Shown here: piece by piece, positions 11,994 to 24,565 of the stretch
How positions within the stretch are numbered: the stretch's first letter is position 1
Layout: each line of letters starts with the position of its first letter
From: Marsupella aquatica
Taxonomy: Eukaryota > Marchantiophyta
Assembly (NCBI GenBank): GCA_973895155.1
Contig: OZ316896.1
Location: 5,270,001-5,334,000 of the forward strand
Direction of reading: 5' to 3'
DNA: 64,000 nt
Notes under the pieces: model-generated
Database searches by the model: none
What the model was told of the DNA's origin: nothing
Seen by the model: only the letters and a program-made list of their open reading frames with translations
Program-made: the position numbers and the translations under genes

Positions 11994-13141
11994 TTAGCCA
12001 TGCGGAGGAGGGTATTTGTACTTCTTCACAGTGTGTATCGTGTCGCCCGGCCCGTACTCATTCCCAATAGGATTTGGACCAGCAGGATTCTTGTGCAACA
12101 TGCTGCTGTATGTGTATTTCCTATGTTGCTCCCCAGTGACCCGATTGAATTCCACTAGCGATCTGGCAGTCTTCAGACCGTCGTCGCTGACGGATTCGCT
12201 CTTAAACGGATAATCCTGCGATGCATACATACAAAAATAAAACAATGTCAACAAATTCCCATTCATCTATGCTTTCAAATTGAAGCTAGCGTCGATCAGT
12301 GCAACAAAAGACGATCTCAAAATTATGGTGACAGATGGATAGCTTTGCCTGCCAGCAAACCAATGAGAAAGATCGTCCGAGTGATCCTCAAGCTAGCTAG
12401 CACTGAATCTGATCTAAGATAATGATGCCCTTGATGGCATCGGCGGGCAGAGACCGCTTAGAATCTCCATATATTTCAATGGCGAGAACCCAGACAACTG
12501 CCTTAGATTGCTTGATTGCAATGCGTTTGTCTCATTTGTAACTTACACGATTCAGCTAACTAGTAATGGATGAGAATAGGGTTCACTGGCAGTTTTGTGG
12601 ACCTATTTCTATCCCAGATATTTTACTGAGGGCCCTAGCATCCAACGCGAAATCAAAGAGAGCCAAAGTATCAGTTTTAAAACGCAACCTCGCAAATTTT
12701 TGGCTCATGTAGAGCTTCGGGCCTTACCTCAACAGGGGATGGCGATTTTCGTTGCATATTGAGTACGTTTTCAGCCCGTTGTGCAGTTGACAGGTGAAGA
12801 CGAGGCAAAATAGAATTTTGTCGCGAAGTTTCGAGCAGCCGGAGTACAACCGTGCTCAATTCATCACCTGCCAAATGCTTGTTAGACCAAGAATGCGATG
12901 GATGAACAAGGCTGAGCTACCTAGAAAAGGATATAGTGTTCTGGCCGGATTACTAGATGATCGATTCGCTCACGATCTACTGAGGGGAAACCCTAGCTTC
13001 CCAAGCAAATAATGGGTGCTCAGCAAGAGTGGATCCATGTATGAATCAACGTGTACCTTGTAAAGGTCGAGCACAGTCGGTTAAGGTTGTCAATGTACAT
13101 GCGATTATAAAAAATAGTCGCACAGTTGCACGATATGACAT
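11994..13141 (-). CDS. CLE-family secreted peptide precursor, TDIF-like, 3 exons
   Basis: Three minus-strand exons join in phase: 13141-13057 (ATG; donor CAAG/GTACAC), 12867-12728 (acceptor GGCAG; donor GAG/GTAAGG) and 12215-11994 (acceptor ATCGCAG; stop TAA). The product has 148 residues. Residues 1-23 form a signal peptide: a basic MSYRATVR, a hydrophobic LFFIIACTLTTL core and a likely cut near 'TDCA'. Residues 116-127 read HKNPAGPNPIGN. This matches 8 of 12 positions of angiosperm TDIF (HEVPSGPNPISN), including the invariant P, GPNP and final N. I recall the same dodecapeptide from the TDIF-type CLE of a liverwort, unverified. Known TDIF peptides bind the PXY/TDR receptor kinases and control meristem proliferation. 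Oddities are two introns and a 21-residue tail after the motif, where most CLE precursors end. The protein-level match is strong, the splice model inferred. Confidence 0.8.
12061..12096 (-). other. CLE/TDIF-like dodecapeptide motif
   Basis: This codes for HKNPAGPNPIGN, the predicted mature ligand, followed by a tail rich in Lys, Tyr and Pro that would need to be trimmed. Confidence 0.8.
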
Positions 13142-16100
13142 TTCTCTAGCTCGATTTGTAAGTGCTCAACGAGCATCAATTTAGGGAATTGAGCTTGACT
13201 CTGCGAAAACCTGTGTACTCAATCGACTCAAAATTACATGCAGCATCAGCTAGCTAGCTGAACTTAGATACTTTGGTAGTCAGGACTGGCAATCAGACGA
13301 GTCTGCCTTCACAGAAACGTAAAAGTCCTGCAACCAACAGAATGAGAAGGAGAAGACGAAGTTCACAATATCTCAGTGATCAAGAGCCATTATAAAGTCT
13401 GTGATTTCCCTGTGGGACTTGGAGGAAAAGTGATGTGAAGGACGCATTTTGAGAAATGGGTGCATTTCCCACGCATTATTTTGGACTGTAGCAAGTCTGC
13501 CCCACCGAGGCTGAACTAGCTACCCTATGTCCTTCGGATCTATGTTAGACTGACCTGCAGACCCTAGCCATGTTTTTAATATTCTTATGACAGAGACTGT
13601 ATTTTACGAGGTTTGCTTTTTCAGACATACGGTGTAGAATGAATTATTATATTGGGTTTAATCTGAGTACTCCAAATTATCGTTATCTGCGACTGCTGGC
13701 CGACCTTGGTTGTACAAAAAACAGGAAGGTAATCAAACATAAAATCCTTGTCTGTCGTTGGATTCCAGAGACACTTTTTTTTGAGAAAAATGTCTGGAAT
13801 GTATTTGGTGATTGTCGCATTTTTCAATCCATCAAGAGGGACCATTTGCAAAGTTAGATAATTACTGATTTTCAATCCTGCCCATAAACGATTAGTCGAA
13901 ACGATTCATGAACTGAAATCGAGAGTTTAACGTGAATGGGGCCTAAAATGCGACAGTGACGTTCATTCTCGGTTCAAATAGCCTTTCCTCTCGATCTGAA
14001 GGACATAGAAGTGATTGCACAGCGTTGTTCTATGGTAAGCATACCTGGTCAATTACTCCTATGGTTTGTAGTCTTGGCCCAAGTCTTTGACTACAATAAT
14101 GTTCGATTATGCAATATTCACTTTTCGTATATCTTGCCAACTGTTCCTGCAGGTCAAGTGTCGGAAGGCCGCACTGTAGGTGCCTGCTTCTATAGCCTGT
14201 GTGGCTATTTCTTCATATGTCTATTAAATTTTACTTTTTAATTTCAAGACGAGAGTTTAGAGTGCCAGGATTTCTGCAAAGTCTACAGTCCCAAAGATTC
14301 TGGCAACTTCCCGTTTTGCAAAGGTCCTTGTTTACGATTGAGGCATGGCTTCTGACCTATGAACTTCTGAGGAGTCTCTTCTTGCCATAATCGCCCAATT
14401 AAACTTTATTATTAATTGTAGATCGGCATTTTGCGAAGGTTTCTTTCAATATCAATCATATCACAGTTAATTGACAAGATTTCGATTTCGATTGACAGAG
14501 ACAATGGGAAGAATCGAGATTCGATCATTGATGGGTCTGGAAGATTTAATCTGTGGCGTGGGGCAATTTGGGTCCTCGAGAAATGCATGTATGCCGCTTG
14601 TGAGTTACAAAGGGAACTGAGCCTCTTGCCAATTGTAAGTTCCAGCCATGGTTGTGCAGGTAATTAATGGGAACAGGGTACAAGAAAATTGTCATAATCT
14701 CCGCCCCATTGTGAGCTAAACACCACCACCATGGCATACCATAATTATATCCGAGCAGCGATCCTGGCCTGTGGATCGAGGATAAGTTCATTGAGTTGAA
14801 TCCAGTATCCGCTCGAGTATCCGCTCCGGCCACTTTGTCTTCTGGTGGTGTTTTTAATTCATTTTTGCAATGGATCCCCGTGTTCTGATCTTGACTGACA
14901 GGACGGATCTGGACGGGTCTGGAAAGTCATGATCACGTTCTGCTAGTTCTATGCCAGCAAGTTTGACTCAGGTGCGAAGCATTTATGTTGATACTTTAGT
15001 TTAAAGCAAGCTAGCTAGCTGCAGCGACAGTCGCATGCATTCCTATTCAAATTCACAACGTTATACACAGTTCACATCGCTGTCTATTTCGTAGTCATAT
15101 CTACATACCACAGAGAAAACTACTGTAAGTCCCCACCGAAGTCACTTCGACCTGGTGGCGGTATCTTACTACAAGAATGTGACGGTGTCTAATCATATAA
15201 CTTATTATTAATTAGGTGCATGTAGCTGGACGGTAGTTCCGGTCTCCAAGCCACGTTGGATGAGGGTTGGTCCACTCTGCACATAAATAACAAGTTGCTG
15301 ACATCCAGGTAATTGATATGTGCGTTGATAGTAAAATATCCGAGCGCGACCTTCTCTATCTGGCCTGACCAAAACGAAGTGTTGTCTGGTTTCGTGTAAG
15401 CGGAAAATCTCATCGATAGAACAGTGCAAGTGAGAGGCCGACCTCGCAAAATCTCATGGCAAACTGAAGCACTGAAACCAGACTCAATTCTGCATTAGCG
15501 GGAAGTACAGTCAGTGAGCAAGTGAGCAAATGTTTGGGTACAGGAACTCAACGGTTTTTTGCATTTGCCATCATTGCACAGGCAAAAGAGTATCGTTTAC
15601 ATCATTATCAAATGATAGCAATGAAGTGTTAATTCTCTATTTGTGGTGTGAGAGCAATGCTGTACACAATTGGCTACCGTTTGGGGCAACATCCAATTTG
15701 CAAGGTGGGATATGGACAGTGAATAATATTTAAGGCACTCAAGCAAGTATATTGTTGGCCCAAACCCTATAGAAAAATGAGAAATCCTCTGCCACATGAC
15801 GGTACAGAAAACTGTCGATCACTGTCAGGAGTAATTTAAGTTAGTGAGGCGACATCCACCAGGGCCCAAATTGTACTCCACCTAGATATGTGAACATGTG
15901 TCATAACATATAATCACATAATCACATTAGAACTATTAATATATTAGTTTGTCCACACCGACCACATCAACCTTCGTCGTCTGGTAATATGTCTTTTTTT
16001 TTCTCAACTAGCCTTATCTGTGTCATATCATGACATATTCATGACAATGTCCTTTTTGGAGAAGATTTGGACTTTTAAAAAGACAATGTGAAAAGGGGTT

Positions 16101-19100
16101 TGAAGACCTAATGTAGGCATATTGCAAGATTGGGCTTTAATCTTAAGCATTGATAGTGTGACAGTTCTTTCCTTAATCTTCTTTTTTCATAAAGATTGCC
16201 GACCATGCAACACTCTGTCATTTCCAGGGCTATCCAGGGCAATTTGGGCAACTGGACAGAGCTTTGAATTTTGAGGGGATTTAATTGTAATATGGCAATA
16301 AATTGCTAGCATATATAGTCTAAACATATTTTAAATAATATGTAAATAAATACCTAATCTTAACTATATTTTGAATCATGCGAGAGTTTTCAAGTGCTCT
16401 TTTCTGGTTTGATCCATTTTTTTTCTACACTTTGAAGACAGCGCAAAAAGCAGTCTCCACTCTTACTGTTTGATCCTTGTTTTTTTCTCTTCACACTTGA
16501 AACGAAGCCCAACCAAACCCGCAACCAAATCCATGGAAGTTGAAGTCTTATAACTCTGTTTACCAAATTAAGAGACAGTTATAAAACCATTCTCAAAATG
16601 CCCTGATATAGGCCGGAGTATGCATTATGCTCCAAAAAATACAATGAAAATCCCAATTATGCAAAACATTGCTAAGGGATTTAAGGTATTACGAGTGCGG
16701 TGTCCCTGTGCTACTCAACATGGAAATTAATAGCCTGAGTCCCCTTTGATGCTCGCCCAAACTATGGGTCCTACCCCCTAGTTAGATGATTCACTCTAGA
16801 GGGTAGACCTAGAATCACAGACTGCATTCCACTTAATAATAGAAACCCTAAAAGGTCTTCCTTCTGTAGTTGTATTGCAAAATAAATCCATTAGCCAAAA
16901 CATTCAAAGAATTGGAAGTCTAATTTAGTATGATATGTCCGCCGGCTGGTCACTTGATATTATCTTGTGTTAGGTGATGCTGTTTTCGGCTCCTTTGAAT
17001 TATGCATATTTCTGTATAATTGTTACGGACAATGGGCTAACAGGATCTTGTCTTACGGGAAAAGCTCGTACACTTGCACTTTATTTAGCAAGCTTGGTTT
17101 GCACCTTAGAGAGAGATCTTATTGAGAACGGGATTGAGAAATATGTAGAAGCTTGTCCAATACCAATTCTCGACATGGGTGTGACCCCAAACCTAGCCAT
17201 TGATACAAGAGACTGGCCTGACTGCCCAAGCTTTTCTCAAGCCGTCCCTACACTAGCCCCGGCCCCACCTCAGAGTCATGGCTCCAGAATGTAAGTTTCA
17301 ATCACGTACACTAGACGATAATCTCCAGAATGTAAGTGTCAATTGCAAATTAATAGTCAGATGGGCAAGCCTCCTGGCAAGCTTAAGCCTTCATATTCTG
17401 ATCGAGACGCGATCCAAGTGGAGGAAATTTAGTAACTTGTGAGATTATTAGTTAGATGGGTAAGCCTTCTTATTCTGAAACTGCGGGGTGCGTGGTTTAA
17501 TTCACATTTGTTCTTCGTAGCATATTAAAGCGCGAGGCTAGACTGGAATTCTGAGTGAGGATACTCCGAGTCTGATGGATGGATTCTGTTAAAATCGAAA
17601 CCACCAACTGAAGATGGAATCGGGACAGACAACAGACCCAACTAAAAGCTAGAAGTCTCATGGTCTTCCTGTTCAGCTAAGATAGCCATGGCCAACACAC
17701 AACCGACACCCGCCCATGGAAAAGAAGACGCTGCAAAGCCCAGTGAGTCACCCACCGCTCGTGCTCTCACCAGCCCACTCTAACACGAACGAGTCCTAGC
17801 TTTTCGCAGATTTCTCTTTTCAATCTCTTTGATTCTGTTTCTCAGATCATATTCGCGAAGTTCCCAAAACGTGCATCAGAGATTTTGTGGCTCAGACAAG
17901 TACACAACAGACTCGATCGTCACGCGAGTTCGCTTACACACCAACTCGATCGTGACCCCAGACAACGAAGAGATTGAATTGAAAAGCAGTCTCTAACCAG
18001 TAGGAGAGAGGGATCGAGGCCCGCTCCTAACGTTGCCCGAGGTGTGTCGGAAGCTAGTAAGAGAGAAGAAGAAGATGATGGTCGAGAATTGATTGCTTCG
18101 AGAATCCCTGAAAACATGGAAGGTTGGGGTGCATTGGAGCTGCCGAGCCAGGACTTGTCGCCAACACACAGTATGGCGAAAAGACGACGTCGCCTGCTGT
18201 GCGTGCCCCCACAACAGCAACTCTCTGCTACGGTAGTCTCGCTCGGTCATGGATTGCGCATGTGCCAGACTCAGAGAATCTTCTTCACCTCAAGTGTAGC
18301 TCAGCCATGTTCCCCCTTGACCATCTCTCCACTTAAATGTGCCCACCGAGCCGACCTGCAGCAGGCTTGCAGGCAGCTAGGCAGGCAGGCCGGCTACTAA
18401 AGTCACAAGGGCGTCTCGTCCTTGGCTGACTTTCTCCCATGTCAAAGCATTTATGTCAATCTTCTTCTGTTTCGCTTTTACATCATGGGAGATCATTGTG
18501 ACATGGCGATCCCCTTCATAGTTACTACTCAGAGATGAATTTACTGTCTCTCCCTTTAGTCCAATTCGTAGCCTGGCTATGGAATTCATTTCTTGAGAGG
18601 TTCGTCCAGGATTCTGAGTGCTCGTGGGGCTGGCTCACATTCACCCGGCCCGTTCAAGCAAGGCCGATGACCCGAGGGTTGATTGTCTGATGTCCGAGTG
18701 TCCTCCCTCACTCGCTCCCTCACTACAATGTACACAAGCTCCAAAGTGCCAGACCCTAGTCGATCAGAGCTGGTGAATTCTTAGTGTATAGGGACTCATT
18801 TGCTGAAGAAAAAAACCAGGGCTGACGTGCGACAATCGTATTGATAGGATTTTAACCGATCCTATACAGTTTGTAAGTAAAGATAGCGGCTCAAAATTAT
18901 TCTCCAAGTATCGTACAGTATTCTTGATGAATAGGAAACACCGCGTGGCAGTTGGGATTGACAGGAAAATCCATGGCACAAATTTCGCCCACAAAACTTT
19001 GTCACATTTGCAAGCTCAGAGTCTGCCTGCAGCCAACGGGAAGGTTGACAATCATCCTCAGTCAACACTGATATTAAATTTGCCCAGATTGATCGCCGGC

Positions 19101-20679
19101 GATATTCTGTCGATCATGCGCTGATCAGTACTTATTTAAAATGCAATTTGTCGGTTTCACGTTACATCGGTTCCAAAGCTCGAAATTCTGCAATACAAAA
19201 ACCGAAAGTCCTCGTAGCCAAACAGAGGATGGTCAAATGTCAAAAGCAAGGTGGGAGGCAACTTGCGGGATTGGTATTCCTCACGTACAGCCAAGTTGTT
19301 GTGCTGGCCAGCTGGCTTGCATTTCACCTTGCCATTTCTTGCCAACACCCTAAGGCAGCGTGTCTACGTACAGTAGTAGCCTAGTGTGCTTGAAACGAAT
19401 TCTAGGCGAAGCCCATCTCTCTACTTCTACTCTCGAGACACGACTACAGTAGATGGACATCTTTTCTACAGCACAAGGCCCAATCTGCGCGGCCCGGATG
19501 AGAGAGAGAGGGAGATGAGTATTTTCTCTTCCCGGAATCCCATCGAGCCCCATGTGTAGCGGCCAGCATCAGAGCGACTTTGTCCCAAAGGGGCCTGGCC
19601 GGGGGCCTGGCAACCGCCCTCCATCAGCTGCTGGGCTGCGGTGCAATGCTGGACGTCGTCTTTCGTGAGGGGACTTCTGACTGAAAGCAAGGCTTGCTTG
19701 CTTGCATGATTGATTGATTGATTGCCTGGCGTGCACCGCACTGACTGAGCTTCCCACAGTAGTTGCATTGGGTTCTGTGCGTGCAAGCAGCAGCATCAGC
19801 AGCTGCTGCTGTGCAATTGCTTTTCTTTCAGCTACTATACAGTACCCGGATCGATTCATGATTCTACTTTCGTCTCTTCTCTTTACCGAAAGGCACAAAG
19901 AACTCACCGAGGTCAAAAGGTACAAGCACACTGTACATCCGCAAACACAACTCCATGGATGATCCTGGAGAGTTGCTGACAATGTTGACTATCCGCATTA
20001 GCCACAGAGATAATTGAGCTGGTTCAGTGGTAACTGGTGTTTTTCTGAACGCACTAACCTCTTTCTAGGAAGCTTTCATAGTTTCATCTGATCTGATAGT
20101 AGTGTCGATCTATTAAATTATGGGATACAGGAGATTCAAATTGGAAAGATGGACGACCGGACAGAGTGCTCCAGTGTACCACATTTTGGTGGGGCATGGG
20201 AGTAAGTTGGACATAAAATGATTTTTACTTTTGCTCCTATAAGGCAACTAGAGAAGGAGATAAATATTTCTAAATCACACAAGCCCAAATTATTTCATAC
20301 TAACACAATGGAAATGAATGTACTGAAATGAACCCCTCCTCATTTTGCAAAGTAACTCAACCAAAATGGGCAAAAATTCACTGTCACTTTGATTGAAGTG
20401 TAGCTTACCGACTTCCCTAGCTCCCCAAAACTATTCAAAAAATTGAATCTATGAATATCAAGTTATTGCAACTAAACTCAAATTTTAGAATATGTGGTCC
20501 ATGGGGGTTTCAAAGACCACCTTGAAGTCCATAATTCTTCACATTGTTTACTAGTTCTTTTTGTCAATTAGATATTTTGTTCAAAGAGAATTTTCCAGAT
20601 ATATGGAACCTGTTCAAAATCCAAATAGTCTGGATGTACTCAACATTACCTTGATATGTCAACCAATTGTAGACATCTT
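13142..20679. other. Long gene-free stretch
   Basis: No gene can be supported over 7.5 kb. Open frames at 15208-15429 (-) and 16974-17294 (+) read as somewhat protein-like but lack an ATG context, splice partners or a recognisable family. Small simple repeats occur, such as TGAT repeats near 19705 and GA repeats near 19500. Confidence 0.5.
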
Positions 20680-20684
20680 GAAAA
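20680..20684. repeat. Target-site duplication (left), GAAAA
   Basis: The five bases before the left LTR are GAAAA and match exactly the five bases after the right LTR (27134-27138). Five bp is the usual duplication for Copia integrases. Confidence 0.9.
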
Positions 20685-21105
20685 TGTTGAGCATAGACGA
20701 CGATCGCAACGGCAAGCCCATGAACCATCCAACGCATAATAGTCGACACAAGAGATACGTGGTTCACCTCCTTGAGGCTACGTCCACGGGAACACACAAG
20801 AGAGCTTTACTGAACTCTAAGCCCGTCGGCTATACCGAGTCTCCACAGTGTAAGCTCTCCCTATCTCTCAAGTGGCTCCATAACAATGAGCCTTGGTTCT
20901 ACCTCTCCAAGCACACATGCCTCTTATGATATAGTGTGCAACTTAGTTGTACCTAACCACATAGTTGTACCTAATCACGTAGTTGTACCTAACCACATAG
21001 TTGTATCTAATCACGTAGTTGTACCTAACCACGTAGTTGTACCAACCCACGTTGTTATACCAACCACGTCATACCTAACCTAGACGTAAGAGTAAATACC
21101 CAACA
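20685..21105 (-). repeat. 3' LTR of the Copia element
   Basis: The 421-bp repeat is bounded by TGTTG and CAACA. It is 46 bp longer than its partner, mainly through extra copies of an ~18-bp minisatellite (TAGTTGTACCTAACCACA type, about 20938-21075). Confidence 0.95.
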
Positions 21106-21120
21106 ATCTTCCCCTTGACT
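21106..21120 (-). other. Polypurine tract
   Basis: On the minus strand the bases just before the 3' LTR read AGTCAAGGGGAAGAT. This is the expected place and composition for the plus-strand primer of reverse transcription. Confidence 0.75.
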
Positions 21121-21295
21121 CTGGTCTAGGGGAGAGTAATACTGCCAATGTATATGATCCCTCAGCGGGAAGTTCTAGACAAAAACCAAACCGGTTTCCC
21201 TCTCTAACTAGAACAAACCAGAACTAAGCCGTAGCCTAATACATAGGAATGAGGAAGAGCATATATCAGTAATTACAATGAATGTTAAGAAAACT

Positions 21296-22591
21296 CTACT
21301 TGTGATGCAATTGCAAAACCTGCAATACGTCACGGTGTCTAGAGAAACTCTCCAAAGGAATCACTTTGGTAAATGCGTCAGCCGGGTTGAGTTTACCATC
21401 AATCTTGACTAGCTCAAACAAATTATCAGACACAGCCTGCCTGATAAAATGGTACCTGACGCCAATGTGCTTCACTCTACTGTCCATCACCTGGTTCACA
21501 GCAAGGTGGAGCACACTTTGACTATCACAATGGAGCTTCACATTCCCCTGTGGTAATCCCATTTCAGTGATAAGTCTATCCAACCAAATCGCTTCCTTTG
21601 CTGCTTCCGCAACTGCAACATACTTCGCTTCTGTAGTAGACTGAGCAATACACTTCTGCAAAGTAGACTTCCAACTTATGCATCCACCGCCAAGTGTGAA
21701 CACATATCCTGTTGTTGATCTCCTTCGGTCCAAATCTTGTCCATAGTCAGAATCAACATAGCCAATCAATGATTTAGCATTCTTTGCATTTGCATCAAAT
21801 AAAAGACCATGATCCACGGTACCCTTCAAGTACCTGATAATCCACTTCACTGCTTCCCAGTGTACCTTCCCTGGATTCGACATGTACCTGCTCACCTTGC
21901 CCATAGCCATAGCAAGATCAGGTCTAGTGCAAGTCATCAAATACATGAGACTCCCCACTGCCTTGTCATACGGAACCTTTGACATCAACCCCTTCTCTGT
22001 GTCATCCGTAGGACAGAACGCTGATGATAACTTGAAGTGTGGAGCCAACAGGGTACTTACTGGCTTGCTATTCCCCATGTTGAACCTTGTAATTACCTTC
22101 CTCGCATGACTGCTCTGCGTCAACCATAGCTTGCCAGCCTCCAAGTCCCTAGTGATCTCCATACCCAAAATCCTCTTAGCTGGCCCTAAGTCCTTCATCT
22201 TAAACTCTGCACTAAGCAGTGCCTTGAGCTTAACAATCTCAGACCTATCCTTGGCTGCAATTAGCATATCATCCACATAAAGTACTAAAATAATGAACCC
22301 AAAAACAACATTCTTTACCGGATTCAAATACACACAAGGGTCAAATACACTTCTATGAAAACCTTGTGACTGAATCCAATCGTCAAACCGCTTGTTCCAC
22401 TGTCTTGATGACTGCTTCAACCCATACAAGGATTTCAGCAATTTGCAAACCAATTCCTCCTGTCCTCTCTTCACAAAACCTAGCGGTTGTCTCATGAAGA
22501 TCACCTCTTCCAATGTGCCATAGAGGAAAGCTGTGACAACATCCATCTGATCTAGCAGCAGACCAAACATTACAAGTACACACAATAGTCA
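21296..22591 (-). pseudogene. Copia pol: C-terminal reverse transcriptase and RNase H
   Basis: This is the last part of the single gag-pol frame, after the TGA at 22589-22591. It holds the reverse transcriptase catalytic block LYVDDMLIA and the Copia connection region (SLMYLMTCTRPDL). The RNase H block includes YVDSDYGQDLDRRRSTTGY and SQSTTEAKY-like residues, and it ends near ADAFTK. It is in frame with the upstream pol pieces and fails only because of the stops. Confidence 0.93.
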
Positions 22592-23554
22592 TATTGTAGA
22601 GTACTTAGCAACTGGTGAGAAGACCTCATTGTAATCCACACCTTTCTCTTGTGTGAATCCCTTTGCTACCAACCTAGCCTTGTAGACCTTCGATCCACCT
22701 CCTATGGAATTATACTTCAGCTTGTAAATCCACTTGTTGTCCACCACTTGCTGACCCTTAGGCAGCTTAACAAGCTCCCAAGTTTTGTTGTCCTTTAGTG
22801 ACTGCATCTCCGTTTGCATTGCTGCAGTCCACTTCTGCTTCTCCTTTGAAGCACTTGCCTCATGAAATGAAGAAGGTTCCCCTTCTTCCAAAATTAACGC
22901 ATCACCCTCATCATCAGCTGTAAAATCATCCTCTTGCAGTTGAGATGAATCAACCCACTGTCCATACATTGGTGGAGCGCATACAGTGCGACCAGATGTT
23001 CTTCTAGCCGATGACTTCGGTTGATCTGTATGTGCTGGTACAATTTGAATCTCAACAGCATCCACTTGCTGCTCACCAGCATCAACAAACTCCTCTGGTT
23101 CCTCTGGCACAGGAACCAGCTCCATAATTGGAGCAACTTCTTCTCTCCGGTCATGCACCTCATAACCAATCTCCCCCTCAACGAGATCCGGGATAGGAGA
23201 TTTTCCTTTGTCAGTACGGGAGACCTGAGTATTCTCCCCCTCCTTCAATAATTTGGATTCATTGAAGGAAACATCCCTACTGACAACGAGCTTACAGGCA
23301 ATAGGATCCCATAGCCTATAGGCTTTCACACCACTCTGGTACCCAAGAAAAATATATTTCTTGGAGGTAGGATCCAACTTGGTCCTATTCTGCTTCGGTG
23401 TGAGAGCATATGCATCACTTCCAAAAACTACCAAGCCATGATAGTCTGCTTGCCGCTTATAGCGCATCTCAAACGGCGTTTTGAAATTGATAGCACTAGA
23501 AGGAGAAAGATTTACCAAATAAGCTGCGGTATTGACAGCTTCTGCCCAAAATTC
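22592..23554 (-). pseudogene. Copia pol: integrase C-terminus to N-terminal reverse transcriptase
   Basis: The frame is open from after the TAA at 23555-23557 to the TGA at 22589-22591. It holds the integrase tail with its KLDPTSKKYIFLGY block, an acidic linker, and the start of the reverse transcriptase (KWIYKLKYN, ARLVAKGFTQEKGVDY, FSPVAK). Confidence 0.92.
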
Positions 23555-23557
23555 TTA

Positions 23558-24565
23558 TGGTAAACCTGATTGGCTCAACATACTCCGTGACCGCTCCAAC
23601 AGTGTCCGATTGAGCCTCTCAGCGACACCATTCTACTGCGGAGTATAAATTGTGGTGAGATGGCGAGTTATCCCCTGTTCTGAACAGTACTCTTCAAATT
23701 CCATTGAAGTGTACTCCCCGCCGTTGTCTGACCGCAGACTCTTCACCCTTGTATCCAAACACTTGATCGTGTTTCCAGTCTGATTCTCCACCTGGGCCTT
23801 CCACTTCTTAAAAATGGACAAGACATCAGACTTATGCGTCATGAAATAAATCCACACAAATCTTGAGTAATCATCAATAAATGATACATAGTACAACTTT
23901 CCAGAGTGTGAGGGAGTCGGGGATGGACCCCACACGTCACTATATATATACTCAAGAACCGCTTTGGAACGATGAGTTCCAACACCAAAAGCACGACGAT
24001 GCTGCTTTCCAAGAATGCGATGCTCACAAAACTCTAATTTACAAGATTGCAAATTAGAAATGAGTCCATTCTTCCGTAAGATAGCCAAACCCTTCTCACT
24101 CATGTGGCCTAGCCGTGAATGCCATAGTTGAGTCATCTCCTCGTGAGACTTGGTTACATTGGCCTCTCCACATACAGTATTGCCCTGTAACATATACAAA
24201 TTCTTTTGTCTACTCCCCTTCAAAATCATTGTCTCTCCCGACCTGACTTGAAGTTCACCATCAATAACGCTCCATTGATGACCATTTAAATCCAACACAC
24301 CGAGTGAAATCAGATTCTTACGCATGCCAGGTACATATCTGACTCCGGACACTGTGCGCACAGCGCCATCAAACATTTGAATCTTCACAGACCCAATTCC
24401 CTCAATTTGACAAGAGTGATCATTTCCCATCAGAACTGAACCGTTTGAAACAGAGTAAGAACTGAAAAACTCACGAATGTAACAAATATGAAAAGAGCAA
24501 GCACAATCAAGAATCCACACATCATCTGCTCTCCTAGATGACGTGCACAGGGCATACCCCCGGCT
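23558..24565 (-). pseudogene. Copia pol: protease and integrase core
   Basis: The protease segment has WILDCACSFHIC, where family members usually have a Thr or Ser after the catalytic Asp. Cys there may weaken the enzyme. The integrase zinc site (H..H in WHSRLGHMS, then C..C) and the DDE core (DVWGP, FIDDYSR, SDNGGEY) follow. A TAG at 23633-23635 cuts the frame within the catalytic core, before the conserved Glu region, and a TAA lies at 23555-23557. Confidence 0.92.

Noticed and set aside
13330-13410. Hydrophobic minus-strand segment that looks like a signal peptide (LRLLLLILLVAGLL) upstream of the CLE gene
   Set aside because: It has no in-frame ATG after the preceding stop and no donor in the needed phase. 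The exon at 13057-13141 fits both.
16974-17294. 106-codon plus frame with protein-like composition
   Set aside because: No recognisable domain, weak start context and no splice partner found. Not enough to call a gene.
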